Source: Lantana camara
Lineage: Eukaryota; Streptophyta; Magnoliopsida; Lamiales; Verbenaceae
Direction of reading: 5' to 3'
NCBI GenBank assembly: GCA_037501455.1
Contig: CM074864.1
Span: forward strand, 26,220,001-26,284,000
DNA length: 64,000 nt
Part shown: piece by piece, positions 55,537 through 64,000 of the stretch
Position numbering within the stretch: the stretch's first letter is position 1
How the letters are laid out: each line of letters starts with the position of its first letter
Program-made: the position numbers and the translations under genes
The notes under the pieces: generated by a model
What the model was told of the DNA's origin: nothing
The model's database searches: none
What the model saw: only the letters and a program-made list of their open reading frames with translations

Positions 55537-56325
55537 TTAAATGTACCGTGCACCTTTGGTTGTATCGTGCATATAATTGGTACCTTCTTCTTCCCGGACC
55601 CGATTCACATTTACATTTTGCACTCCCCTCTCATGAACACCTTCCCGTGCTTGCACTAGTAATCTTCCACCACCGGTAGATTTCCCTTGTAGCCTTGAGC
55701 AAGTGTCGATGTGATGCTCGTCACTCCCACAGTAGAGACATAATCCCAACCGTTTCCTACAGCCATCATAAGTGTGGTTGTCACATCCACAATAACTACA
55801 AAGAAGTTTCCCAGAAGATGTTGTTGAAACTGGATTACACGAAGTTCCCGAACTCGGTCCAAGTGATTGCTTCTTTTTTTTGCGAGATCTTTCCTGAGGT
55901 GCCGGGGTATGGTAAGAGATAGGCCGCTTTCCTTTGCTAGAAAGTTGTCCCGACTTCGAACCTAAAGCCTGCCTGGGGTGAGGATTAGACCTTCTTGCCT
56001 CCAACGAGGTGGTGCCTCGGACCTTTTCTTGGGAGCCACTTGGAGTTAGTCTCCACACTCTTTTGATTTTCTTGAGTTGTGACCCGGTGGAATCCTTGTT
56101 TCCTTCAAAGGATCTTGAAGACGGTTGATTCTGAAATTCCCTAAATACCATCGAAATTTGGCCCGGCGGTGACGATAAGACCCGCGACCCGGAGGAAACA
56201 TACTCTTCTATTTTCTGATCCACTAACCGAACCAAAGACTCGAAGAACTCCTGAGGCTGAGCCGGAGGGGGTAAAAGCGGAGAAACCCTAGGTACTTGTT
56301 CCTGAGAAGGGTGACCTTGAGACAT
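55537..56325 (-). CDS. Nucleocapsid-like protein with two CCHC zinc knuckles (element D)
   Basis: 262 residues from the ATG at 56323-56325 (the open frame reaches four codons upstream without another ATG). The N-terminal half is Pro/Ser/Gln-rich, followed by a basic stretch (KKIKRVWR, GKRPIS, RSRKKKK). Near residues 176-209 are two zinc knuckles, CSYCGCDNHTYDGC and CLYCGSDEHHIDTC, both CX2CX4HX4C. The tandem arrangement and spacing resemble the nucleocapsid end of Tekay/Del Gag, so it could bind element RNA. The capsid region, protease and the rest of pol are absent. The ORF sits 0.46 kb from the polypurine tract and over 2 kb from the primer-binding site, unlike a normal gag. The frame is intact, in an otherwise decayed interior. 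Expression is not shown. Confidence 0.75.
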   Translation of the reverse strand: MSQGHPSQEQVPRVSPLLPPPAQPQEFFESLVRLVDQKIEEYVSSGSRVLSSPPGQISMVFREFQNQPSSRSFEGNKDSTGSQLKKIKRVWRLTPSGSQEKVRGTTSLEARRSNPHPRQALGSKSGQLSSKGKRPISYHTPAPQERSRKKKKQSLGPSSGTSCNPVSTTSSGKLLCSYCGCDNHTYDGCRKRLGLCLYCGSDEHHIDTCSRLQGKSTGGGRLLVQAREGVHERGVQNVNVNRVREEEGTNYMHDTTKGARYI

Positions 56326-58592
56326 CCTGTAATTCAAACACTAGATATGCATGTTGAATCAATATGCCAATACAGGTAGTACACTCAGGAATAATAATAA
56401 TTCAACACATTGGAGCAATTAAGTTCGATCAGGGAAATTATATATATGTAAAGAAATTTAAAATTAAAGTAGCGTATGATGCACGTGCTTATGAATGCAT
56501 TGAACCTGCCACCGGAGTAATGGAAAATTTTATCTCGACATGAAATTCCTTGTTTGTTGACTCATAAGCTTGTCTTGAACTTGGTAATCATTTCTTGTTT
56601 TCCCACGATCTTCCATTCTTCAGATTTGTCTAACATCCACTTGAATATTCCCACAGCTCAGTATTATGATTTTTGAAACCCCAAGTCTTCTATACTCACG
56701 GAGTTAACATCTAGCTTACTCTTTAATCATTACTCCCCCATTGTTGCCCAAATCCTCTTCATGATTGTCACTTTGATTCAACTCCCTTGGTTACTCTTTA
56801 AGAGTTTGAATAATTGAATCAATTCCCCTTTCCATTGTTGGCACTCGATCACCCAACCTTTACCTAGCAATTCATTGCCTTCTTTATCGTTTCCATTTGT
56901 TGCTTCATCTCTTTTAACGTAACCTCGCAACACGACAATTCAGCTTGGATCTGGAAATACCCAACTAAACCGAAATCTTTAACATGATTGTCTTTCAATT
57001 TCATATTCACTGGAGTGCTGAGCTTCCTTTATCCCTTTCTTAATTGAAATCCAAAATTATCCTTGCATTAACTGGGGTAACTATATGATCCCCAAACGAA
57101 ACTCTTGAATTCAATTTCTGCTCCACTATGGAATTAATTTCTCGGCTTCCCTTGAAGAGTCAATCTCCAATTACTATCCCGATCATCAAGTTGCTATCAT
57201 GACTGTAATTCTTTAAGTCTACTCTTGGTGAATTGAATTGGTCATAACCTGCTTACCTCCAAGGATACAATTTCCTCCCAAGTTCTTTCACCATTTTCGT
57301 TTGCTCTTCCATATCTTCTATTTTGCTCCCTAAACATGACAATTCAACTTGAATCTGAAAAATAAGCGCCATCCACCCAATTATAGGATCTCTAGCATCT
57401 TTACCTTTCATGAATAGATCATCCCAAGCTACTAGCTCGATTGAAATGATCTTCTTCTCCTACTTGAATTTGCTTCCCAATTAACTAAGTCTCAATTTAA
57501 CAACACCCTGAATCTTGAATAATTAGTACCCCAATCTCCTTCACCTTATCCTTGAATGAAATAGACTTCCTTGCCCGGTAGACGCGTCATCTTTGGTAGT
57601 ACAAATTTCCCATAATGAATTCTTTTATTCCGGATCTCATCCTTTGAATCATGACTTAATGAACTTGTCCTTGAACTTTTTCATATTTGATCCTTAGTCT
57701 AAAATTCCCCGTGGTAGCACTTTCTGTGAGTTGATGATCCAAGTTGGTAATTCTTAAATTTAGATGCTTCTACTCGTTGTTCCATATCTTCCAATTCAAC
57801 CACATCAGTCCACAATCTTTAAAGCCCTTTTCCCGAGAATACCTCTTTTCCCTATTATTAGAGTCCGGGTTAGGCATCTTCGAAACTCCTTTTCCTTCCA
57901 ACCCTTGAATCACTCGCTAACGGCAATCCGGTTATTCTCCCTAACCGAGTACTTTGTCATTCCTGATTGCTTTCATTTATCGCCCCCTATCTGTCGATGT
58001 ATTCTCTTAGCACGATAATTTATCTCGAATCAGAAAATAACCCTGTCTTACCCAAATGTAGAATCCCGAACATGTTGGTTTTCCATAACTGATTGTTTGA
58101 TCTTTCTGGCTGTCGTGTTAGAAATTTGAATCCAATTGGTTTGAACCCAAATGTAGTTCCCAACTAGTACACCCTTCTCAAATCCTATAGTAGTCCAAAT
58201 GACCGAGCCATTGGCCGTGGTTTGACACCATTTCCACAACCTGTAACTCACAACTTTCTTTGAAATAAATGCATGTGGGTAAGGCATGCTCATGTCACAT
58301 AATAGTAACATATTTGATACTCGCAACGAAAATTTAATATAAATGCAACAAGTAGTGTATCAATGTTTAAAATAGAACACGTTAAGCACATAACTTCAAA
58401 GAATCCAAAATCAGTTAATTAGCAATAAATAACAAAAATTGATGCAAAACACAAGTTATCACATAATCCCATTAATTCCGAGACTTCAAATAATTCAAAT
58501 AATGTGCAAGACTCTCAAATTACCAATTAGTTCCTACGCCGTTCGACCTAGACATGACACGACACGACACTAGAACCTCGGTTTTGCAACCG
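56326..58592 (-). other. Non-coding interior of element D
   Basis: No credible ORF over 2.3 kb. Pyrimidine-rich on the plus strand. Shared with A and B: GATGCACGTGCTTATGAATGC (56479-56499), TGCATGTGGGTAAGGC near 58271, and the leader phrase TACGCCGTTCGACCTAG near 58535. Confidence 0.7.
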
Positions 58593-58605
58593 GGCTCTGA
58601 TACCA
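58593..58605 (-). other. Primer-binding site of element D
   Basis: Minus strand TGGTATCAGAGCC, seven bases from the LTR, complementary to initiator Met tRNA. Confidence 0.9.
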
Positions 58606-58612
58606 CCTTAGA

Positions 58613-61139
58613 TGTAGCACCCCTTAACATGAGGAGGCACCACACCCCCGCACTATAGGCCGATCCACATACGAAATGGACAATCCGTACATGAACTAAC
58701 CTATAGCGAACGGGTGACAATAAAAGAAAAGACGAGCTAGGCGGGACTAAACCCCAAAGCAATACACAACCAAGACATATAAAAGTTAAAAGCGGAAGCA
58801 TTATTTCATAAATACATATAGGTACCATATTTGTCGGATAGATACATATGGATACCAAACTAACTATCAATACATTATCATCTCTTACTAACCTATACAT
58901 GATCAAGTATTCAGAACGTGATAACAACAGACATAACATGAGAAGTAGTAAAATATGTACATGATGGTGCACTGCTAGACTCGTGACAATGCAAGACCGG
59001 ACCAAACTCCCGCCTAGCACGACCGGCTCTCAAGTACCTAAAAAGTGAAGTATCAGTCTACCGAAGACTGAGTGAGGGGCATATATATATTAGCGCAATC
59101 ACATGCAAGTTATAACCTCGGGTAAGGTTTTATAATTAAATATTATACGTTCATAATAATAAAGAACTCGCCCGAGATTACAACTATCAATATTAATTAC
59201 TGGATCGTTTCATGCAATCAATCAATACATGGCCCCGGCGAGTGAGGGCGGTCTCCAACCTTACTTCAAATGTACATGAACATGCTTGCTTGTTTAATAT
59301 TCAATAGGTGATCATGCAATTCATTTATCGTGCAATCGTGCGATAGTGTAATCATATATCACGTTCATGAAATGGAAATCATGCAATAACCCGAGGCGCA
59401 TCCGTGGTGCCGGACTCGTCCCCAGTCTCCTTTTTCCTCCGGTTTGATGAAGGGATTGCAAGGCCCCAACATCCAATCTCATTGAGCAGAGGGTACATGA
59501 ATCCCTAAGCCCGGAGCTCCTTCCTCCACTAACCTCCTAGTGGATTCAGGGGTGACGTATCCGTCATGCTACTCGCCTAAACATGTATGAAACGATACCT
59601 GACTTGCTTGCTTGCTTGCTGGCTTGCTTGAACATAACTTGAAATGATCAATGATTTATAGAAAGTATAACTATAGATACCTTTTTGGCCAAAATATCAC
59701 ATAGAGGGTATACAGGTTCTATATAACTAACAATTAAACCTCACCTATACCGATAAAGACAAGTAGGCACGGCCTACGGGGGTTGCTCCTCATCCCTACG
59801 AAGCTGGTCTGTGCAAAATAGACGTGTACACGTGAGACTTGACTCTAAAATGAACCAAATATGACGAACGGCGGAAATGTATCGAGATGACGTGCAAATC
59901 ACAATGTGGCATGAAAACATGTTGTTTCACATTATATTAGTACATATTAAAGCAAATCAGGGTCAAGGAAGTCGTTGGATCGAGGGGCTAAAATTGTAAT
60001 TTTATGCAGTCACATTTGTTCTGTCAGCGAGGTGGGAACGGCCGTTCCGGACCCCTTTGCAAACTGGGAACGGTCGTTCCCATAACCCCAAACTCGCGCC
60101 AACGATTTCCCATTTTAGAACTGCGCCTTAGCTGGGAACGGCCCTTCCGGCGCAAGGCCAAAATGGGAACGGCTGTTCCCATGCTCGGCCGCCTGGTTTA
60201 ATTGTAAAGGTGGGAACGGCCGTTCCCATAATACCTTGAGGCTGGGAACGGTCGTTCCCAGTTTCTGCAAATTAGAAAAACAGAGCAGCAGCTACGGCAT
60301 AACAACAAAGCTCCCAACCACTCAAGTTTGATCAATACAAAGCATGAATTTCTTGGAATATACATGCATAAATATTCAACAAGCAATAATACTTCATTTA
60401 AACACCTAAATCATGGAAAATCACCAAGAATCAAGGTTTCAAGTTCATGATCACAATTGGTCATTCACGCTAAATATTCAAGAATCTCATGAATTAATCA
60501 TTCCATACCTCAAGATATGATCATTTAATCATGCTTTATACAACAAGGAGTTCATCTAGCATGCAATCCTCAAACCCTAGCTACCTCAAATATGATCAAG
60601 AATCACATATATACCTTGAGATGACAATAGAAGGAAGAAGATGATGAATATGGATGATCAAGCTCCAAAACTCCTATTTTTCTTGGAAAGAGTTGATGAT
60701 TTTGATGAAATCTTCCTTTGCCTTCTTGGTATGTTTGGCTCGGTAGAAAGGAGCAAGAAGGAATGATGATTCTAGGTGAAACATGAAAATGAAAAGCAAG
60801 GAGGAGATGCATATAACGTGATATTTGGGAAAATATGTAATATTTGCAATTAAACCCTCCAAGTTATTTAAGTTATGCAATCAAGGATATCAAGTTTGGA
60901 AAGTGATCACTTTAGTCCTCAAAGGTTTTCATGCAATTTGGTCCCTAAGTTTAAACGAATGGACATATAGGGCCAAGTTGACAATTAAATCATTTTCGAT
61001 AATTATTTCACGAAATAAACATTTTCAAGTTATGAGATAAATTATAAGTTTAATATGAATTTCATGAAAGTATTATAAAATAATTTTATAAATTATATTT
61101 TGACATAAGATATTAATAAATGAAAATCGGGGCGTTACA
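58613..61139 (-). repeat. Right (5') LTR of element D
   Basis: 2,527 bp. It lacks the 85 bp present in the left copy (junction GGTGAC|GTATCC at 59556/59557). The deletion has a two-base AC overlap at the junction. It holds the palindrome cluster 60030-60256, and shows the empty target site of element A. Confidence 0.93.
60030..60256. repeat. Palindrome cluster in the right LTR of D
   Basis: The same six units as 45528-45757. Here the fourth has GGCTGTTCCC for GGCCGTTCCC, another single-sided CpG-type decay. The unit near 60215 stays perfect (GTGGGAACGGCCGTTCCC). Confidence 0.9.
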
Positions 61140-61726
61140 GTGCCTTTCTTTCGTATCTTTCCAACTTTCAAGACTTGTATGTTTAGAAGATAAATATGAA
61201 AATTTTTTCCAACTACGAAAGGCACTGGTTTTATAGAACCTTTGGACTTTAGTGGTGTACTAATATTCAACTACGCAAAAATAGTCTTAAAAAACAAGAG
61301 AAAAAAGAATATTAACCTTTGGACTTTAGTGATGTACTAATATTCAACTGCTATAGGTTAGGATGATTGATGATGACATTCCTCTAGCTCAATTCGCGGT
61401 TAAGATCCAGATTCCATTGCTTTAATGGTTATGCTGTCGATGTTGGTTTCTTGGAATAAAAATGTTGGTGGTGCAAAGCATATGGGGTGATCATTTCACT
61501 ATATTACATCTTTTTTTAAATGCGTTTGTTCTTCACTTTTTATGGGCTTGAATTAATTGGATTTTACATCCATTATGTAGTTCTGAGCTTGCACAGAGAG
61601 TCGGGATCAATGAAATAGCAGAGAGCATGATGGCTGTAAACTAATATTCAAATTTCATTTCTCCATCTCAGAAATATTTTGAATGGTTGTAAAATAATAT
61701 TTTTTGTTAATTTTTTTTAATAATTT
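61140..61726. other. CACTA interior, right of element D
   Basis: No gene. A phrase of about 38 bases (ACCTTTGGACTTTAGTG..TACTAATATTCAACT) is repeated at about 61237 and 61314. Confidence 0.5.
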
Positions 61727-62245
61727 CCTACGGAATTCCGAGGGGAATCTCGTCGGAATTGTTTATTTTTTTTTTTTCGATTTTAATAAATCCGACGGGA
61801 TTCCGAGGGAAATCCCGTCAGAATTAATTAATTAATTTTTTATTTTAATAAAAAACCAATGGTAGTCCAAGGGAAATCCCGTCGAAATTAATTAATTAAT
61901 TTTTTTATTTAAATAAAAAACCAACGGGATTCCGAGCGAAATCCCGTCGGAATTAATTAATTAATTTTTTATTTTAATAAAAATTCGACGGGATTCCGAG
62001 GGAAATCCCATCGGGAGATATATTTTCTTTAATCACTATACAACATTTCCGACGGGATTTCCCTCGGTATCCCGTCGGAATTATTTTAATTTATTATTAT
62101 TATTTATGGTTTTAATCCGTTGGTATTCCGTCGATTTTTGGAGTCCGAGGGAGTTTTTCCTACGAACTCTTTCCCGTCGGATTTCTCTCGAAAATCACTA
62201 TTTCCGATGGGCCTACCTTCAGATTTTGCAGATTTTCTTGTAGTG
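61727..62245. repeat. CACTA right subterminal repeats
   Basis: Six to seven CCGACGGGATTCCGAGGG-type units about 64 bp apart (near 61727, 61790, 61856, 61920, 61985, 62047 and 62150), separated by AT-rich spacers such as AATTAATTAATT. They mirror the left end. Confidence 0.9.
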
Positions 62246-62248
62246 TAT

Positions 62249-62739
62249 TTTTGTCTATTTAATAACTCTTTATTAATTAGCCCGAAAAATATTAGTTCAA
62301 TTATGCATCACATTCAATCTCTATTAAATACTATTTATCTAATCATATAAAATAAAATATGCATAATCGAAAATGACATAATATCTCATATTATCATAAT
62401 CATACCATAAAATTAAAAACATACTTGCAAATAATTATCATATAATTATCATGCTTAAAATTAAATGGCATAAAGTAAACATGTTATAAATAAATTATCA
62501 CATAATTTAAATCATGTTTAATGATTTGGTAAATTTTCAAGAAAATCAATTAAATTATTTCCCAAAGAAATACCATTCCACGTAAATTCCCAAGAAATAC
62601 TGGAGGGGTCACAAATGGTCCCACTTAAAAACCAGTCTTCTTTGACAAAATTTATGTGCATAGTAGCAGATTTAAAATTATGCATGACATGTATCATATC
62701 AATGCATGTATATATCTAGAGCACGGTTCTGATACCAGT
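62249..62739 (-). other. Leader of an unclassified LTR element, with primer-binding site
   Basis: AT-rich, non-coding. Bases 62725-62737 on the minus strand read TGGTATCAGAACC, an initiator Met-type primer site with one change, two bases from the LTR start at 62740. The leader would run leftwards across the CACTA into 39398-39825. Confidence 0.65.
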
Positions 62740-64000
62740 TGCTGGTACAGGGACCCGAAATGGTACTGTTCCATCACCGTACTTCAAAAAAAATTTCCTA
62801 ATATATAGGTATCAAAATATTTCTAAAATATTTAAATACAAACAGCGGAAGACTAGCCTGATCTACTCAAGTATATACATGCAATTAATCATAAACTTTT
62901 AAATCACAAGGTAGATAAATAAAACATGCAATTAACACTTAAGAGCATCTAATTTACAAAGCAGACAAATAGAGCATGCAATTAATGCTTAAGAGCACCT
63001 AATTTATCATGCTTAAACAAAATATAATATAAAACAAATACCTTTCACCGAAGATGGCTACTGCCTCTGAATTTACCTCCCGGGAACTCGATACACGATC
63101 ACTCCTCGTGAAACCGGCAGAGCTTCACTGCAATTACCCTAGAGAAACCCTCGTAGTGTGGGCTCCGAAAGTATTTCTCTAAATACTTAGAGAAAGTAAA
63201 ACTTTAAACTAGAAAACCTTTTTCAGGGTTTAATCTCCCGAAATTAAGTGTTTTATATATTAAATATATAAACACCTAATTAAAATTAATTCCAAAATAA
63301 TAAGGAATTAAATAGGAGAAAAGGGATATGGTTTCAAAGCCAAAATTTCAGTCAAAACCTCTCCCAAAAGTTGTATGAAAAAAATGAAGTGCCAAGGCCC
63401 CTATTTATAGGGGAAAAACAGAGGGTAAAATAGTAATTTCATATCCCACTTGCGCAGCCAACTTGGATGCGAATTCCGAGGTGACCACGTCATAGCTCTC
63501 AGCACCACGAGTCTAACGCCACCGGCTGCTCGCCGATCGGAGCTTCCACGCGCCCACACGCGCGGCCAAAAGGTGGCGCGTGTGTTACACACGTGCTACC
63601 TAGCTAGGGCTTCTGTGCATACATGGTAGCTGTGCTGGCGATGAGTCAGTGCCACCTCACCCTCAGGCACTGACGTGGCCTGACAAGTTAGCTGACACGT
63701 CAGCCACTTGCCACGTCATCAATATTTTTTAAATTTTTTTTATTTTTTTATTTTTAAAAAAAATGATAAATTTCCATTTTCTCCAAAATGAAATTACGGG
63801 CATTTCCAACTCTTTGGAACTTGATTTATTTTCTTAAAATAAATCCCTTGGCTATTTTCAAACACTTTGAAAATTTATTTCTCTGTTTCCTTTTAATGTT
63901 TTACCTTCGGGTTTTCGATTGGGGCTTGCAGGGGGGCCTGCAGGACTAATTAATGTTAGCTCCAAATGGGTTAATACATTATCATCTCATGATGATAATT
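62740..64000 (-). repeat. 5' LTR of an unclassified (perhaps Ty1/copia) element, cut by window end
   Basis: Begins TGCTGGTACAGGGACC on the plus strand, so the LTR ends ..CCAGCA in element sense. A minus-strand TATA box CTATAAATAG lies at 63401-63410. 63540-63720 is CG- and CACGTG-like rich (GTGTTACACACGTGCTAC, GACGTGGC, CACGTCA), a plausible enhancer region. The far end is outside the window. Lineage is uncertain because no coding sequence is linked. Confidence 0.65.
63401..63410 (-). promoter_or_regulatory. TATA box of the right-hand LTR
   Basis: CTATAAATAGGGGCC on the minus strand. RNA would start near 63375 and read towards the primer site at 62737. Confidence 0.6.

Larger units (their letters stand above)
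44031..61139 (-). mobile_element. Element D: largely non-coding LTR retrotransposon in the CACTA
   Basis: Perfect GTGCC duplication (44026-44030 and 61140-61144). LTR ends are TGTAGCACCCC and CGGGGCGTTACA. The primer-binding site beside the right LTR (58593-58605) and polypurine tract beside the left LTR (55069-55082) show minus orientation. The left LTR is split by element A (45786-54203). The right LTR (58613-61139) lacks 85 bases present in the left (44976-45060). The interior keeps a zinc-knuckle ORF but no pol. Without A it is about 8.7 kb. Confidence 0.93.
39826..62245. mobile_element. CACTA DNA transposon, non-autonomous
   Basis: Ends CACTACAGGAAA (39826) and TTTTCTTGTAGTG (62245) are inverted CACTA termini, flanked by a TAT duplication (39823-39825 and 62246-62248). 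Both ends carry hairpin-like subterminal repeats. After removing element D the transposon is about 5.3 kb. I find no TNP2-type transposase or TNPA-like ORF. It holds pieces of an ornithine aminotransferase gene, so it is a gene-capturing, trans-mobilised copy. Confidence 0.93.

Noticed and set aside
58520..59020. 166-codon open frame on the minus strand, also seen at 44013-44438
   Set aside because: Crosses the primer-binding site and the LTR edge of element D. Present in each LTR copy and disrupted differently, so it is a by-product of the LTR.

Overview
This window is repeat-packed plant nuclear DNA, most like a eudicot with a large, retrotransposon-rich genome. I see no intact host gene and no prokaryotic signal (no operons, ribosome binding sites or CRISPR). 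Almost every base falls in nested transposable elements. The evidence is LTRs bounded by TG..CA, tRNA primer-binding sites, polypurine tracts, 5-bp target duplications, and Ty3/gypsy Gag-Pol homology. I cannot name the species.

Layout. (1) A Tat-like Ty3/gypsy element on the + strand starts left of the window and runs to about 39.4 kb. Its pol survives as an RNase H piece (3310-3736) and an integrase piece (16127-17272). An antisense 'plant mobile domain' gene (33336 down to 17823) follows, then a polypurine tract and the 3' LTR (34316-35368 plus 39248-39397). Four insertions break it: a TGTAACGCCCC-type LTR (1-3309); a non-autonomous element here called B (3737-16126), whose left LTR is itself split by a Tekay/Del chromovirus remnant (3793-7071); a full-length Athila element (19914-32734, duplication GGGAC); and a solo LTR (35369-39247, duplication TTCAA). 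(2) A CACTA DNA transposon (39826-62245, duplication TAT) carries scrambled pieces of an ornithine aminotransferase gene. Element D (44031-61139, duplication GTGCC) sits inside it, and element A (45786-54203, duplication GCAGA) sits inside the LTR of D. (3) The edges of the CACTA lie in the internal region of another LTR element, whose minus-strand 5' LTR starts at 62740 and leaves the window.

Elements A, B and D have large LTRs, an initiator-Met-type primer-binding site and a polypurine tract, but almost no coding. D keeps a two-zinc-knuckle nucleocapsid-like ORF. They share termini with the chromodomain-bearing remnant, so I read them as non-autonomous relatives of Tekay/Del that would need its proteins in trans. 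Athila is structurally complete, but its gag-pol frame is cut by three in-frame UAG codons.

Most notable are arrays of short palindromes whose stems differ from unit to unit while staying self-complementary. They occur (a) in the LTRs of both the Tekay group and Athila, (b) in the internal 3' end of A, B and D around a CCCCG loop, and (c) as one hairpin beside the polypurine tract. The co-varying arms suggest selection on structure or symmetry. I know of no described function. The other main points are a minus-strand TATA box and 5'-UTR intron ahead of the antisense gene, repeated polypurine-tract copies in Athila, and the reverse-ordered aminotransferase pieces in the CACTA.
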